Position numbers and translations under genes: made by a program. Shown one piece after another: positions 50,713-62,369 of a DNA stretch of 64,000 nucleotides (position 1 is the first letter of the stretch; every line of letters begins with the position of its first letter). Origin of the DNA: Synchiropus splendidus (taxonomy: Eukaryota > Chordata > Actinopteri > Syngnathiformes > Callionymidae); NCBI RefSeq assembly GCF_027744825.2, contig NC_071345.1, forward strand, positions 16,958,001 to 17,022,000, in the 5' to 3' direction. Under the pieces are notes generated by a model. The model worked only from the letters and a program-made list of their open reading frames with translations, made no database searches and had not been told where the DNA came from.

Positions 50713-52232
50713 GATATAATAGTTTGTTATTATTATAATTATTGCATTTCTGTTCTTGTTTTATTTAAAAAGTTGACTACCATTTATTTTACAGTAAGAA
50801 ATAAATGTCTGTTTACTGCATGTTACTGTAGATTTGCGCCTCTCTTGTCCATGTTCAGTTTGGTGTCTATGTTGATATTGGTCTTGCACTCAGTCTACTC
50901 TGTAGGCAGGAAAGTCTAGCGCTACAGTGACCCTGCTTCTCTCCTGCTTATTCTTTTAAAGGAATAAATGGATGAATGGATAGAAAGCACTGGTTCCAAT
51001 ATGTCCAAAAGATTTTTTTTTTTATCATCAAATAAAAAAATATATAAAACTCCAAATTAGCCCAAAGACAACAAAACAAACAAAAAAAACAGTTTTATTG
51101 AACAGACATGTCTTCCAGGTTTCATCTTAGAAGTACATTTTTCTCTCTTTTCATCTTCTCTGTCTTCTCACGATGTCCCCGACTCTGGACACCCTGCTGG
51201 TCAGCAACAGTGTTCCCAGCGGGGCACGAAAGAGCGGGAGGGTTTTGCCGATCAGCCTGGCTGGAAATTAGGAATTCCCTCCACCGCCTCATCCGAGCAG
51301 CTCATACCAAACTCACTGGGAGCTCTGCGACCACCCCATCCTCTGGCCATTAGATGACCACCACGAGCTTCTTTTCAAGGTGGACGGTTACACTTCAAAT
51401 GCCTCACGTGCCCAGTTCTATCTGTATTGTTCTCCTCCTGAAACTATTTTCAACAGCAGGAGCACATATTCAGAGTTGTTTTTCTCCTGCACGTAAGAAT
51501 AGACATAATAACTATGAAGGTTGTTCATGTTTCATATCTGTTTTCCAGTTTGCTGTCATAAACTATCGATTATCACTGCAGGGGGCTGACCAGCGCAACA
51601 TAAATGGAGACGAATGGTTCTCTGTCATGAAACTGAATCTGCCAATGTGCACGCATCGAGTGCGAGATCTTGGACTACTACACAAGAATTTTCATGACTA
51701 CATGTGTTTTGTTTCTTTCCTTGCATTCCATGTTTGTTTCAGTGACTGTTTTACTGTCCAACCCAGGGTTCAGCTGCCACGTTTCTCTCACAGAGATGTG
51801 TTAAAATAAGAAACATGGCTTAGATAAGACATCAGGATGGGACAAGGAAATGAAAACCTATTTCTGTAAAACAACTAAGAAAAAGGCCACACTTTATATT
51901 CCGGAATTGTTTGCTGTTTGTAACTGCAACTTATATTCAGGTTCTTAAATGTTATTTCATACTGATCCACATGACCAAGGAGTAAAAATGAGGGTCCATG
52001 ATGCACCCGATCATCTTGATTCTGTCCCACCACTAATCATCAAGGTTGTTCTCCAAGCCAGAAATCTTTCCTGAGCACATGTGATAAAACGCCACAACAA
52101 CAGGAAAACACAACACGCATCGTAGAAATGTAGAAATTGTGGAGGTTTCTGGTGTTTTTAAAGGGAAAAAAGTCCAGTTCACACCTGAAGGGATGTAGTT
52201 TTTGGCCTGTCATGATTAAAAGCTAGTACTTT
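50713..52232. other. No recognised gene
   Basis: Two short adjacent plus-strand frames lie here (51108-51353 and 51354-51809). They carry no domain, and I found no donor and acceptor that would join them. The first also contains a 33-codon ATG frame from 51171 of normal-looking composition. None is supported as a gene. Confidence 0.4.
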
Positions 52233-52380
52233 TACTGTCATACATAACATAATATATTGACATTGGGAAAGTTGCCTTGTGCGTCCTATACTGATGACTT
52301 TAGCATTGCATGATGGTGCATTTGGCAGTGTGACACGTAAAAAAAACAGAGGTTGGGGTCAGGTAAGCCATGGGAAGGTG
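52233..52380 (+). repeat. Local repeat family, copy 2
   Basis: Matches 28381-28512 in ordered words (ATAATATATTGAC, GTCCTATACTG, GCATTGCATG, GGTCAGG). It extends further right with GGTGCATTTGGCAGTGTGACAC. Same orientation as copy 1. Confidence 0.65.
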
Positions 52381-52565
52381 CTCCATTCATTCTCCTGTAC
52401 TTGTAACAATGTGTCAATTGCTATTTAAAGCCTGTCAAACAGCTGTGCCTTTTAGTCGCTGACTTGACTGAAAATGATTCAGTGAGGAATTTTACATGGG
52501 AAGAAAGATGGATGTTCTTTTAGTCCACTGAAACAGACACAACTGACAGCTTCCATTGTCATCAG

Positions 52566-52842
52566 TAGGGATGCACAGATATTAGTACTTCGAGTACTTC
52601 CGACATTACACATTATGTTACTTTGAGTTTTTTTAATTTTTCCATATATATTGTTATTTGAACGATATTTCTCTGTATGTTTTTCTTATACATATACTGA
52701 CATTCAAAAACTGCAACCCATCCTCACTCCCGTGGCGTAATACTAACAAAAACTGTTTTCGTGGTATCAGTGGCAAGTGCAAGTACTTAAGCATGTTAGC
52801 GGACTTATAGCCGACACGGGTATCTGACAACTGCATCCCTAG
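52566..52842. mobile_element. Short inverted-repeat element (TAGGGATGCA ... TGCATCCCTA)
   Basis: The ends TAGGGATGCA (52566) and TGCATCCCTA (ending about 52841) are perfect 10-bp inverted repeats. The interior has GTACTTCGAGTACTT and GGTATCAGTGGCAAGTG, a word pattern familiar from fish repeats beginning GGGATGCACCGAT. It also contains CAACCCATCCTCACT and TGGCGTAATAC, shared with 28381-28410. No clear target duplication was found. It directly abuts the truncated LINE that starts at about 52855. Confidence 0.5.
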
Positions 52843-52854
52843 ACGTCAGTATAG

Positions 52855-54278
52855 GACGCTGAGTATCTGAAATCCCTGGATGTTGTAGGGCTGTCGTGGC
52901 TGACACGTCTCTGCAACATCGCGTGGCAGTCGGGAACAGTGGCTCTGGATTGGCAGACCGGGGTGGACCGGAGGGTGTGTTCCAACTACAGCGGGATCAC
53001 ACTCCTCAGCCTCCCTGGAAAGGTCTATTCCAGGGTACTAGAGAGGAGACTTCGGCCAATAGTCAAACCTCAGATCCAGGAGGAACAGTGTGGTTTTCGT
53101 CCTGGTCGTGGAACACTGGACCAGCTATATACCCTCCATCGGGTGCTCGAGGGTTCATGGGAGTTTGCCCAACCAGTCCACATGTGCTTTGTGGATTAGG
53201 AGAAGGCGTTCGACCATGTCCCTCGCGATGTCCTGTGGGGGGTGCTCCGGGAATATGGGGTACGGGACCCTCTGCTAGGGGCTGTCCGGTCCCTGTATGA
53301 CCAGAGCAGGAGCATGGTTCGCATTGCCGGCAGTAAATCAGACCTGTTCCCGGTGCATGTTGGCCTCCGCCAGGGCTGCCCTTTGTCACCGGTTCTGTTC
53401 ATCACTTTTATGGACAGAATTTCTAGATGTAGCCAGGGGTCGGAGGGGATCCGGTTCGGGAACCACAGAATTTCATCTCTGCTATTTGCGGATGATGTTG
53501 TTCTGCTGGCCTCATCGGACCGGGACCTTCAGCACGCGCTGGGGCGGTTTGCAGCCGAGTGTGAAGCGGCCGGGATGGGGATCAGCACCTCCAAGTCTGA
53601 GGCCATGGTTCTCGACCGGAATAAGGTGGTTTGCTCTCTCCAGGTCGGTGGAGAGTTCTTGCCCCAAGTGGTGGAGTTTAAGTATCTCGGGGTCTTGTTC
53701 TCGAGTGAGGGAAAAGGGGAGCGTGAGATTGATAGACGGGTTGGTGCAGCGGCAGCAGTGATGCGGTCGCTGTATCGGACCGTCGTGGTGAAGAGGGAGC
53801 TGAGTCACAAGACGAAGCTCTCGATTTACCGATCGATCTACGTTCCCACCCTCACCTATGGTCACGAGCTTTGGGTAATGACCGAAAGGATGAGATCGCA
53901 GATACAAGCGGCTGAGATGAGTTTCCTCCGCAGGGTGGCTGGGCGTACCCTTAGAGATAGGGTGAGGAGTTCGGTCATCCGGGAGGAGCTCGGGGTGGAG
54001 CCGCTGCTCCTCCACATCGAGAGGAACCAGTTGAGGTGGCTCGGGCCTCTGATCCGGATGCCCCCTGGACGCCTCCCTGGGGAGGTGTTCCGGGCATGTC
54101 CTACCGGGAGGAGACCCCGGGGAAGACCCAGGACTCGCTGGAGAGATTATGTCTCCGGTCTGGCCTGGGAACGCCTCGGGATCCCCCAGGAGGAGCTGGA
54201 GGAGGTTTGTGCGGACCGGGAAGTTTGCGCTTCCCTGCTCCGAATGCTGCCTCCGCGACCCAACCCCGGATAAGCGGT

Positions 54279-54305
<27 letters not shown>
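52855..54305 (+). mobile_element. 5'-truncated LINE retrotransposon (RTE/Rex3-like)
   Basis: A non-LTR retrotransposon copy retaining the reverse-transcriptase and C-terminal part of ORF2, a short 3' UTR (TAAGCGGTAGAAGAA) and a GGTGAA tandem tail of about four units followed by a T-rich tract. The 5' end is lost, as is usual when target-primed reverse transcription stops early; no endonuclease domain remains. It matches the copy at 1-236 almost exactly. Target duplications were looked for but not convincingly found. Confidence 0.93.
52858..54273 (+). pseudogene. LINE ORF2 reverse transcriptase, one internal stop
   Basis: One frame runs from about 52858 to the TAA at 54271-54273, about 470 codons, broken only by TAG at 53197-53199. 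The stop falls just before EKAFD, whose Asp belongs to RT motif A. Downstream are GLRQGCPLSP (53362-53391, motif B), FADD (53485-53496, catalytic motif C), EFKYLG and the basic tail GRRPRGRPRTRWRDYV. The N-terminal part contains LSWLTRLCNIAW and SNYSGITLLSLPGKVYSRV. Between WQTG and DRRVC the frame looks shorter than in related elements, suggesting a small in-frame deletion. The endonuclease is missing, so this copy cannot be autonomous. No host gene is implied. Confidence 0.92.
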
Positions 54306-54310
<5 letters not shown>

Positions 54311-55939
54311 TTTTTTTCTTTTCTTTTTGACTGGTGCTACTCCAATCCTTTGTGATGCCATAAAGCACATTTTGGGAAGAAAATGAATGAAAACTGAAAC
54401 TGAAAACAAGGACTTTGGAGCAAGAAAGATCTCTGTTGCTGTCTCTGAAGATAAATAGTCTGGAGTCCATTCACCCAGGTGGGTGACTGCTATCAGTCAA
54501 AGGGATGAAGTTGCTGCTTTTCTACTTTGAAGCCAGTTGAGGTGGTTTTTGTGAGATATAGATCCAGTCAGCGATTGTGCTGGGGTTTGTCAGAATAGAT
54601 GGAGTTTACATCTCCAGTACAGCTTGGAAACATCCCACAATCCCTTGGTTGGTGTTGGCTAAAGTAGAAAGAGAAAAGAGAAGTGACAGATAAATCAGAA
54701 TTGCATCAGAATTGCAGTAAAGGGCTGGCCGTCTACACTATAAAAGAGGGTAAAATCTCACAAATTCTGACAGTAATTCTCTAACAGAAACCATCATGAA
54801 GGGTCTGATTTCGTAATCCTCAATTGTGTTACTGTCAACATTCTAATGAAAGCAACATCAGCATCCTTTCCAAATTCCTTTGGTTTAGTGGATCTAAAAT
54901 CCCAGATCTATAGCAACCGAGTGCCAAAATGTCGACTGTTTGTAAGTGAAACCATCTGTGTGAGCGTGCAGTCAGCGTGAAGCATTTTATTTACATGTAA
55001 TTGCTTGTCATTGTCAGGATATTGGACTTCAATAGGAGGCAAACAGGCCGCAAGTATTGTGTTAAATGTTCACACTCTGGCTGGTTCTGCTGTGATTTGA
55101 TGCTGATAGGCTTCATCTCAGTGGTTAATAGTTCACAGCAGCTCTGCAGCATCTGTTCAGTGTCTGTCTGAGGGTGAAATCCTGTCCTTTTTTTTTTCCT
55201 TTTTCTTTTTGGACCAGGGAGTGTAGAAGTGACAGGAATGTATGGACCAGTTTGCTCCATGTTGATAAGACTCACAACAATCCGAGCTGCCTGAGGAGAT
55301 TGTTATCCTTAAAACCAAGTTAAGGACAAGAGGATGGGGGGATTTGTTGAAGCATCTGGGTTAGGTGGTGGAGGACTCTCTTCTTGCATCCACACACCCT
55401 CCCTCTGGTCCCCCTTCCTCATCTGCCCCTGTCTGTTTATCGTAGGATCTCCAACACACAATCAAACATGAAAGGATGAGCACTCGCAAGATCCCTTTTA
55501 GACTGTGTGGAACTGTGACATCTCTGGAAACATTTAGTCAGACGTAGCTGCTGCCGCTCATCTAAGACCACAGAGGAACAGATTAATGTAGCTTCTGCAA
55601 CCAACGTCAACTTTGCTGCTGCCTTCTCATATCAACAATAGCAGATTGAAATGAGCGTGTGCCTCATTGTCATTGTGTCTGTCAGTGAAATCCCTTATAT
55701 AAAAGATAATCTCACATGCATACTCATGATGTCGGCACTCACGTTCGAATTTCTCTCCACTTATTTAGGGAATTTTATTTAAACGTGTTGAACATTCCCG
55801 ATTGGTCCAGCTATGGAGCACATGACCTGCTTCATCGTAAGTGCTGTAATTGCTACAAGTTAAATAATAACTAGCTGCTACAGACTGTGTTTAATGTCTG
55901 TGGAATACATGTGCGTGAATGAGAGAAGAGGGAGCCAGG
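54306..55939. other. No gene seen
   Basis: No supported gene between the LINE and the next retrotransposon fragment; short poly-T tracts only. Confidence 0.5.
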
Positions 55940-56290
55940 ATGACGGATGAGTTCAAGTATTTGGGATGAGTCACTGAAAGTATTGGACAGAAATAAAAGA
56001 AGGTGAAGAGAAGAGTGCAGGCTGTGAGGAACGGGAGGAACCAAGACCCAGAGTTGTAGACAATCAGGATTTCGTTGAGAATCTTAAGTAAAAACAAGAT
56101 CAGAAATAAGTATATGGACAGCTCATGTGGAGAAGTCTGGTAGATAGGGAGGGCAGCCTCAGATGGCTTGGGAACGTGGAGAGGGAAGGCAGGGGGACAT
56201 GCTGGAAAAACATTGTTGGAAGTGAACTTAAAGGAGAAGAGAGAGATCAGTGAGGTTTGCCAAGATCAATTCTTTTCTCAAGTGCAGTTG
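55940..56290 (+). mobile_element. Decayed RTE/BovB-like LINE fragment
   Basis: Three pieces in frame-shifted succession match the C-terminal half of RTE-type ORF2: EFKYLG (from 55950), KVKRRVQAVRNGRNQ (about 56001-56045), then RNKYM (about 56104-56118) and REGSLRWLGNVERE (about 56149-56190). Stops and frameshifts separate them, and the segment normally between the second and third pieces is largely deleted. The order and spacing of the conserved words are the evidence. It is much older than the LINE at 52.9-54.3 kb, and no tail is recognisable. Confidence 0.7.
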
Positions 56291-56786
56291 CTTGAGAAGA
56301 TGATGTCAGCAAGAAAAGGTGACATGGCACCAGCATCAGCCAACATCAGGTCCAGGGAGATTTTGGTGGACAAAACTGTCACAAACGTTGTTCATCTCCT
56401 TGTTCGTTGTTATGTCAGCGCCAAGTTTCTAAGGCTCTTCACTGAGTTAAATAAACTATACAACTGTCCTAATACAGACACATTTTCTCCTGACTTTGTG
56501 TTGTTTGTGTGTCTAAGCCTGACAGATCCTACGTTTTCCTTACTCCCCCACAGCGTCGCGCTCCCTCACCACTCTAAACCTAATTGTGCCTTAGCAAGAT
56601 TACATCATCGCATTTCAAACAAATTGCATTACTTGGCCATAAAGTGAATGTCAAGACTCGGTTGTCAACATTTTTTGAAGCAACCTAAGAGACAGTATAC
56701 GTTCAACTGAAGGTGGCGCTATTGTGCAGTGCTTAGTAGATTTGTCACCTTACAAATACAATTAAAAAATCCAGGTGCAGTTTTTT
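56291..56786. other. No gene seen
   Basis: Sequence between two LINE fragments that point toward each other. It contains a plus-strand frame (part of 56168-56647) with no domain of its own. Confidence 0.4.
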
Positions 56787-57240
56787 TTAATATACCATTT
56801 GATTTGGCCTTTGGATTAATGAAAATATTCTGCCTGAAGGCAAAGGGTGGTGATGTCCTGGGCCTGTGCAGAAGGTTCCTGACAGGTCGGGAAGTGTGAC
56901 ACCAATAATTTTAGTGGTGACTTTTACAACATGTTCTAGCCTCTCTCTGTCCCGTAAGGAGAGGCTGCCAAATGAGGAGATCATGGCAAAGGTCAGCACA
57001 GACTCGACCGTGGAGTGACAAAACATTGCCATCAATTTATCACACACACCAAACTGGTCATCAGCAAACTTTAGGATGTGTCTGAAAGGGAAGTCTACTT
57101 CTGCTGTGGTGCATAAAATGGGTTAGAGATCACAACCCTGTGGAGAACCAGTGGAGGAGAGGAAGATGTCAGACAGAGCGCTATTCACTCTAATCCAATG
57201 TGATCTGTCTAAAAAATCTAAAATGTAACTCAAGGAGAGG
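56787..57240 (-). mobile_element. Decayed, internally deleted LINE fragment (CR1/L2/Rex1-like)
   Basis: Read on the minus strand: FLDRSHWIRVNSALSDIFLSS, then TGSPQGC (PQGC at 57132-57143, RT motif B), a stop, then HILKFADD (FADD at 57057-57068, motif C). After only a few residues it jumps to FCHSTVESVLTFAMISSFGSLSL...KIIGVTLP, the C-terminal region of this LINE group. The stretch that normally separates motif C from that region (roughly one hundred or more residues) is missing, so the copy carries an internal deletion. Group assignment rests on the PQGC/FADD context and the C-terminal motif. Confidence 0.8.
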
Positions 57241-57814
57241 TCAGGGCTATTGGTCTGTGCTCATGAATGGATCTGGACTGGACAAAGATATTCTTTAGTC
57301 AGCATTTGCCGTGGACTAATACATGAGGATAGGATAATTACAGTTCCAGCTAAATTTAAAAGGAAATTCATATTAGATTGTAATTTATATGACTGTCATT
57401 GTTCAAGAAATACATTGTTTGCGATGTTTTGTTTTTGTTTGAAAGTCGGGATTCTTTATAAAACCATAACATACTTCTCTCTCACTCCACCTGAAGGATG
57501 GTCCTTCTGGCGAATAGTGGCTCTCGATATTCACTCATGGCTGGTTATTTAAGGGTTTTAGTTCTGAAGTTTGTTGTCTCACAGGCAGAGAACTGTCTCC
57601 ACCAACATGATCTTTTCAGTGATTCTGCACACACGGAGACTTCAAATGAAATGTGTTGACAGGAATACTGCGCCACCCGATGGATACACAGACAGACAGA
57701 CAGTCAGCCAGTGGAGCTTAAGTGTACATGTAGGTTCACCTTATACTGAGTCCACACCACATGATTCCAGCCAAATGTCTGTGAGCATCTGTGAGTCCAC
57801 AACGTGCTCTCTGA
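57241..57814. other. No gene seen
   Basis: No supported gene. A short GACA tandem lies near 57690-57702. Confidence 0.5.
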
Positions 57815-57871
57815 GTATATATATATATATATATATATGACTGATGATATATACATATATATCATCAGTCA
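57815..57871. repeat. AT repeat ending in a perfect 16-bp palindrome
   Basis: A TA run (57815-57837) leads into TGACTGATGATATATA (57838-57853), two bases, and its exact reverse complement TATATATCATCAGTCA (57856-57871). The element can extrude as a hairpin or cruciform. Confidence 0.92.
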
Positions 57872-60800
57872 GTTGATTTAATTTAATATTTGAGCCAAAA
57901 TATAAAGTCAATCAAACAACATCTATAAACCCTATTTAGTTATATTTAGGTTAACAATGATTTAGTTGCTTATCTCATGTGTGGTGACCTATGAATCAAA
58001 TGAACAGTATAGAAAACTTTGCTCTACAATATGGCAGTCTTTCAGAAAAGGGGGGGGCTATGACCTCATCGACGTTGCTGGTTAGTTGTACTGACAAGTC
58101 AGAAGTCACAGTTACAGTGACAGAAAACAACATGCAATGAAGACGCTGTCACGTAGAAAGGCACTTACTCGCTCAAACGTTAACTTTGGTGCAGATTAAC
58201 TAGTTTCGTGTAATTCATTTAAACATTGAATCACCACGTAGCTGAGTGACCAACTTATTTGCCCACTAAGTTTATGATCAGTCACAATCCTTATTTATTT
58301 ATTCATTTATTTTTTGTAGTTTACATACAACTTCAAGCCAAAGGATGTCAGGGCTGGAAATGACAGATGACCCATGTTTGTTTGAGTTTATTTCAACGGT
58401 TCCTCAAGTCATCATCTACAACAGCACACTGTAACAGTCCGCAAACTCCTAAACTGTCCAACTAACTTTCATTTACTGTCCATTATATGCCGTCTGACTG
58501 TTTGCCATCAATGACTAGGGATGATATGATCCGAACCACTGCATCCATATTGGGTCCTATTTTCTTTCATTCTTATTTTTAACCAAAAGATCCGCACCCA
58601 TAAACACAAACATCTTCAATTTCACAACAATGTGCCATAATGACTTTGTGTGTTGGAAGTGGAAAGCGGTATTGAGCCATCCCTTTCGCTATTATATGAC
58701 ATATCGATTTTGTAGAAATTCATAGGATTCTGAAGCATTGAAAGTGCATCTGTTTTGGTTTTCTTTGTGGTTCTTTGTTTGGCTCAAATCGGTCGTCTGT
58801 GAAGGACTTATTGTTTTGACAAAAACAAAGAATGGAACCAGCAGAAACATGGAAGCCCAAGCTCAAGGAATCACTCCCCTTCAAGTACTTTGATGGTTGC
58901 TGCTCTCACTTCTGATTCCAAAGTGCTCACTCAATGCTCCATATTTTTCTGCCACAGTGTAAACAGGAGTCACAGGACACCTTGAGTTCTGTAAGTCTCA
59001 AACACGACCACACGATGAAAAATAATCAAGAACACAAAGTAAAGCAGTTAAACATTCTTGCTTTACGACTGACTATGATCACTGATAAGATGCGTTCAGG
59101 GTGACGGGAAGCGCCGTTAAAGTGCGTCTCAGACACCCAGCTCAACACAGACGTGAGGGGCTGATGTAGACAGATAGTCAAGTAAAGAGGGAGAGACAGA
59201 AAAAGGAGGGTCAGACAGAGCAAATGGAATGCTGTTTACTCATTGCACTCATCCATAAGAGGGGTCCATCTTCAGAGTCGGCCGGACGTGGCCTTAAAGT
59301 TTAAGCTCCCCCCTCCTGTTCTCCAGGCCCTGGACCCCTCCGACCCTTAACCGCCACCACTTTACTGACACAAAAAGATGCGGCATGGCACTTTCCTTTT
59401 CAACGTAGCATGCAACGCCCCCAACACACACACACACACACACTCACAGCCTCCCCCTTTTCCCACCTTTGTATCAGTTGAAAGGCATATGGTTACTGCC
59501 ATCCGATTCCCCTCTGACTGAAAGTGCCTTTCACTCGACCGCAGTTCACAAAGAGGTCAGACTACGGCAAACAGAAATATTGTGTGAGAGCTCACTTTTT
59601 TTTTGGTTGCGGGAGCTCATAGATGTGAGAGGGCAGCAGCGGAGAGGGAGAGAGAGTCACTGATAAAGTTACATCTGGTCAAACAAACCTCGCTTCATAC
59701 CTCATGTCACAGCAGGAGGATTTATGTCGCAAACTATATGGAGTTGTATTGAGGAAAATTGACAGGCCAAACTGGGACGTGGTCAAACAGTCATCATTCC
59801 ATCAGGCACACGTTTTCTAACAGATGTGGACTGAACTCCGACAATGGGATTTTCAGTAAAATGGAGACAAACACAATCGATATAGGAGACTGGGGCGACA
59901 TGATCCCAGGGGCAAATCAATCACGGAAGGAACAGGGATGACGGCAAGGTGTCCGGAATATCACAGTGTGGAACACTGCGAAGCACTGTGTCTTTCACTA
60001 AGCCCAGCTCCTCAGGGCTATCTGGTCCGCCTTTGTGTGACTGGTAAATCATTAATAACACGCCTTACTCTGATGACCTTGTTTGTTAAAAGCCTTGTAC
60101 CGAACAACTTTCCACAAGTTGTGCTTCCAAAGGAAACTTGTTTCACACTACTTGTGGGTGCATATCAACCACAGCGATTTTGTCCATCAGCCAGCCCCAA
60201 AAATGGAGTTCATGTACAAGTTGAAATAAAATCACCTCTGAAATTGCACCAGAAAGTGAAGGAGAAGATAAACAGCAGCAAACCTTTCATGACTAGTTTG
60301 AGTTATGGCGTGTGATTTTTAATATTTCACTGCATAGGTCAGCTGATAATATAGCAAAAGGACACCCATTGACCTCTATGTTCTCAGAAACTAAACAATA
60401 TGAAGCGATTCAGGTTTATTTAAAACATGTCGACATGCCCACATGAACGCTTTCAAATATGTTTTTCATCGCATAAAAAAAGCACATGATGTCAGCCGTC
60501 ACGAAGAAGTCTCTACACCAGTTAAACAAGTTATAAAATGAGTCTTTGAAGCCTTGAGATCAACCCCTATTGTTAACCTTAATAATTGTAGCCATGAGTT
60601 GCGGGGTTCTCTGCCCTATAATTAGCCTGCCCATTCCTGCACCAATTTATGACCAATATTTTTCTTGGCGTGGAAGCTACTGAAGTCAAGGCCTGATTTC
60701 CAAACGGGGAACCACAGCAAACCAGTGGAAAGTAACCGCATGGCCAGAGAGGCTTCAAACACTTCACATCCAGCCAGAAGAGATTAATTCTGGACAGCTA

Positions 60801-61321
60801 ACTGGTGTTTACCTTGCCCTTTATGATGGTTGCTTTTAGTGTGATAACATTTGGTGAGAAAGTGTCAGACTTTGTTTCTCTCTCGACCGGCTGCGATTCC
60901 ACAAAACACATTCAAGGAGGTCCGACCCCGGCAAGCCCCCCGCCTCGATACCGCTCCTTCGTGACCACCAAATTGCAAGTGCCTTGACCCGCAGCTCCAT
61001 TACACATTTATTCACCTGTTAGCAACTTTGCGCTGTAGAAAACATCATCTGACAACGTAGTAAAATCCAACTTTTTTTTTTTTAACACAGTGTGCATGCA
61101 TCTTGTGTTTTGGAAACGGAACTGAGGGAGTTCACTCATGAATAGAGGACGGGCTTGCTCCATAAATCTGTCCCTCATTGGAAGACAAAATGAAAATGGC
61201 CCCGTCATAAAACATCTGTAATGGCTCCATCTACCACCAACACATAATGGGGCAATTACCAGGAGGGGGCTGGGACAGCATGAAGCCTTTAGCTCTCTTT
61301 GGTACACCACACAATGCTTTG
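57872..61321. other. No gene seen
   Basis: No supported gene or transposon. A CA microsatellite lies at 59424-59443. The frame at 59938-60315 shows no domain. Confidence 0.5.
59424..59443. repeat. CA microsatellite
   Basis: An uninterrupted AC run of about ten units. Confidence 0.92.
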
Positions 61322-61340
61322 GTGTGTGTGTGTGTGTGTG
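61322..61340. repeat. GT microsatellite
   Basis: An uninterrupted GT run of about nine units. Confidence 0.92.
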
Positions 61341-62112
61341 ATCTGCACATGTACACATTTGTGCCTCATTCCAGCCCAGATCCACAGTGTGAGAAGACCT
61401 CAAAGAGAGATAGAGAGGATGGTTTTGCAAACGTTATGACCCGCCGCCTGACCCGGCATGCTTCACTCAAGGTCATAGGTGTTTGCCAGGAAAGCACTTT
61501 GTCATTTCTGCCCACTGACAGAGAGCCTGCTCTGAGATTGCATTATTAATGCCCGATCCTTTGCACAGTTGGGCCCTGCATCTTCCACACCTCCCTCACA
61601 ATCAAGCATAAGTGAGGTGAACTGTACGGTGAAGCTGAAACGCTAGACAGGTAAGCCACAGTGGCTCATGATTAATGTAGTGTGTTAGCGTTCTGGGCTC
61701 TGACCTTTTGAGATAGGCCAGGCACCATTTTTAAGTGAAAGCTCTGCCGCTGCTGAGTTGTGGAGTTGTCCATCAAGCCCTCCTGCGCCCCTCTACCTTC
61801 CACCCCACCGTCATCCCCCTTTCAAACTTAGATCCTTGTCTTGCTGCCTCATTGCCCCTGACCCATGTTTGTTTGTCCATGTGTCTCGTTTTACAATGCA
61901 GGGCCAAAGCCGCTTACCACCCAGGTCCCTTCTTTAAATGCAGGTATGTTAGTGGGTGAGGCGCACTGTTAATGGACAAAGACAGAGCCCAAAGTAGAGG
62001 AGGCAAAAGTGCCGCTGCAGTGAAGGGAAAAAAAAATATGGTCGGCTTTCTCAGCGAGAAGGAAAAACCCACACACAGAATTAAAAGTTTATATTAAAAT
62101 TGTATTTCTCTA
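61341..62112. other. No gene established; one microexon-like interval
   Basis: A strong acceptor-donor pair encloses 42 nt at 61902-61943 (see findings). Otherwise no coding region is supported. Confidence 0.4.
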
Positions 62113-62369
62113 TTTTCAAATAAGTTATGCACTAAGAACCATCTTATACTTCCCGATATACAGCATACTCTTATCAATCACAGCAATATACTGTAGCAAG
62201 CAGCTTACCAGTGTATATGAAATGCTTGTTTCAGACCCCGACGTTCCACCAAAATCATTTTCATTGCATCAGTTCTTTAGCAGCATCCACACAGGACAAG
62301 TCGAGTAGGGACTCGCTCAGTCAGTGAAAAGTCTATTTTCAAATTTCACACTGTAACATGATGTTCAGA
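62113..62369 (+). repeat. Direct duplication, left unit
   Basis: Matches 63093-63331 in the same orientation over almost its full length. Long identical words include AGCAGCTTACCAGTGTATAT and GAAATGCTTGTTTCAGACCC. It differs by small indels, for example an extra GACGTTCC after GACCCC and a different sequence around 62297-62310. It contains no intact frame. Confidence 0.9.

Noticed and set aside
51108..51809. Adjacent frames that might be exons of one gene
   Set aside because: No convincing donor and acceptor join them and no domain is recognised.
53512..54015. 167-codon minus-strand frame opposite the reverse transcriptase
   Set aside because: Antisense shadow of a GC-rich coding frame; the sense frame carries the conserved motifs.
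56168..56647. 159-codon plus-strand frame
   Set aside because: Begins within the decayed RTE-like fragment in a shifted frame and continues into unrelated sequence.
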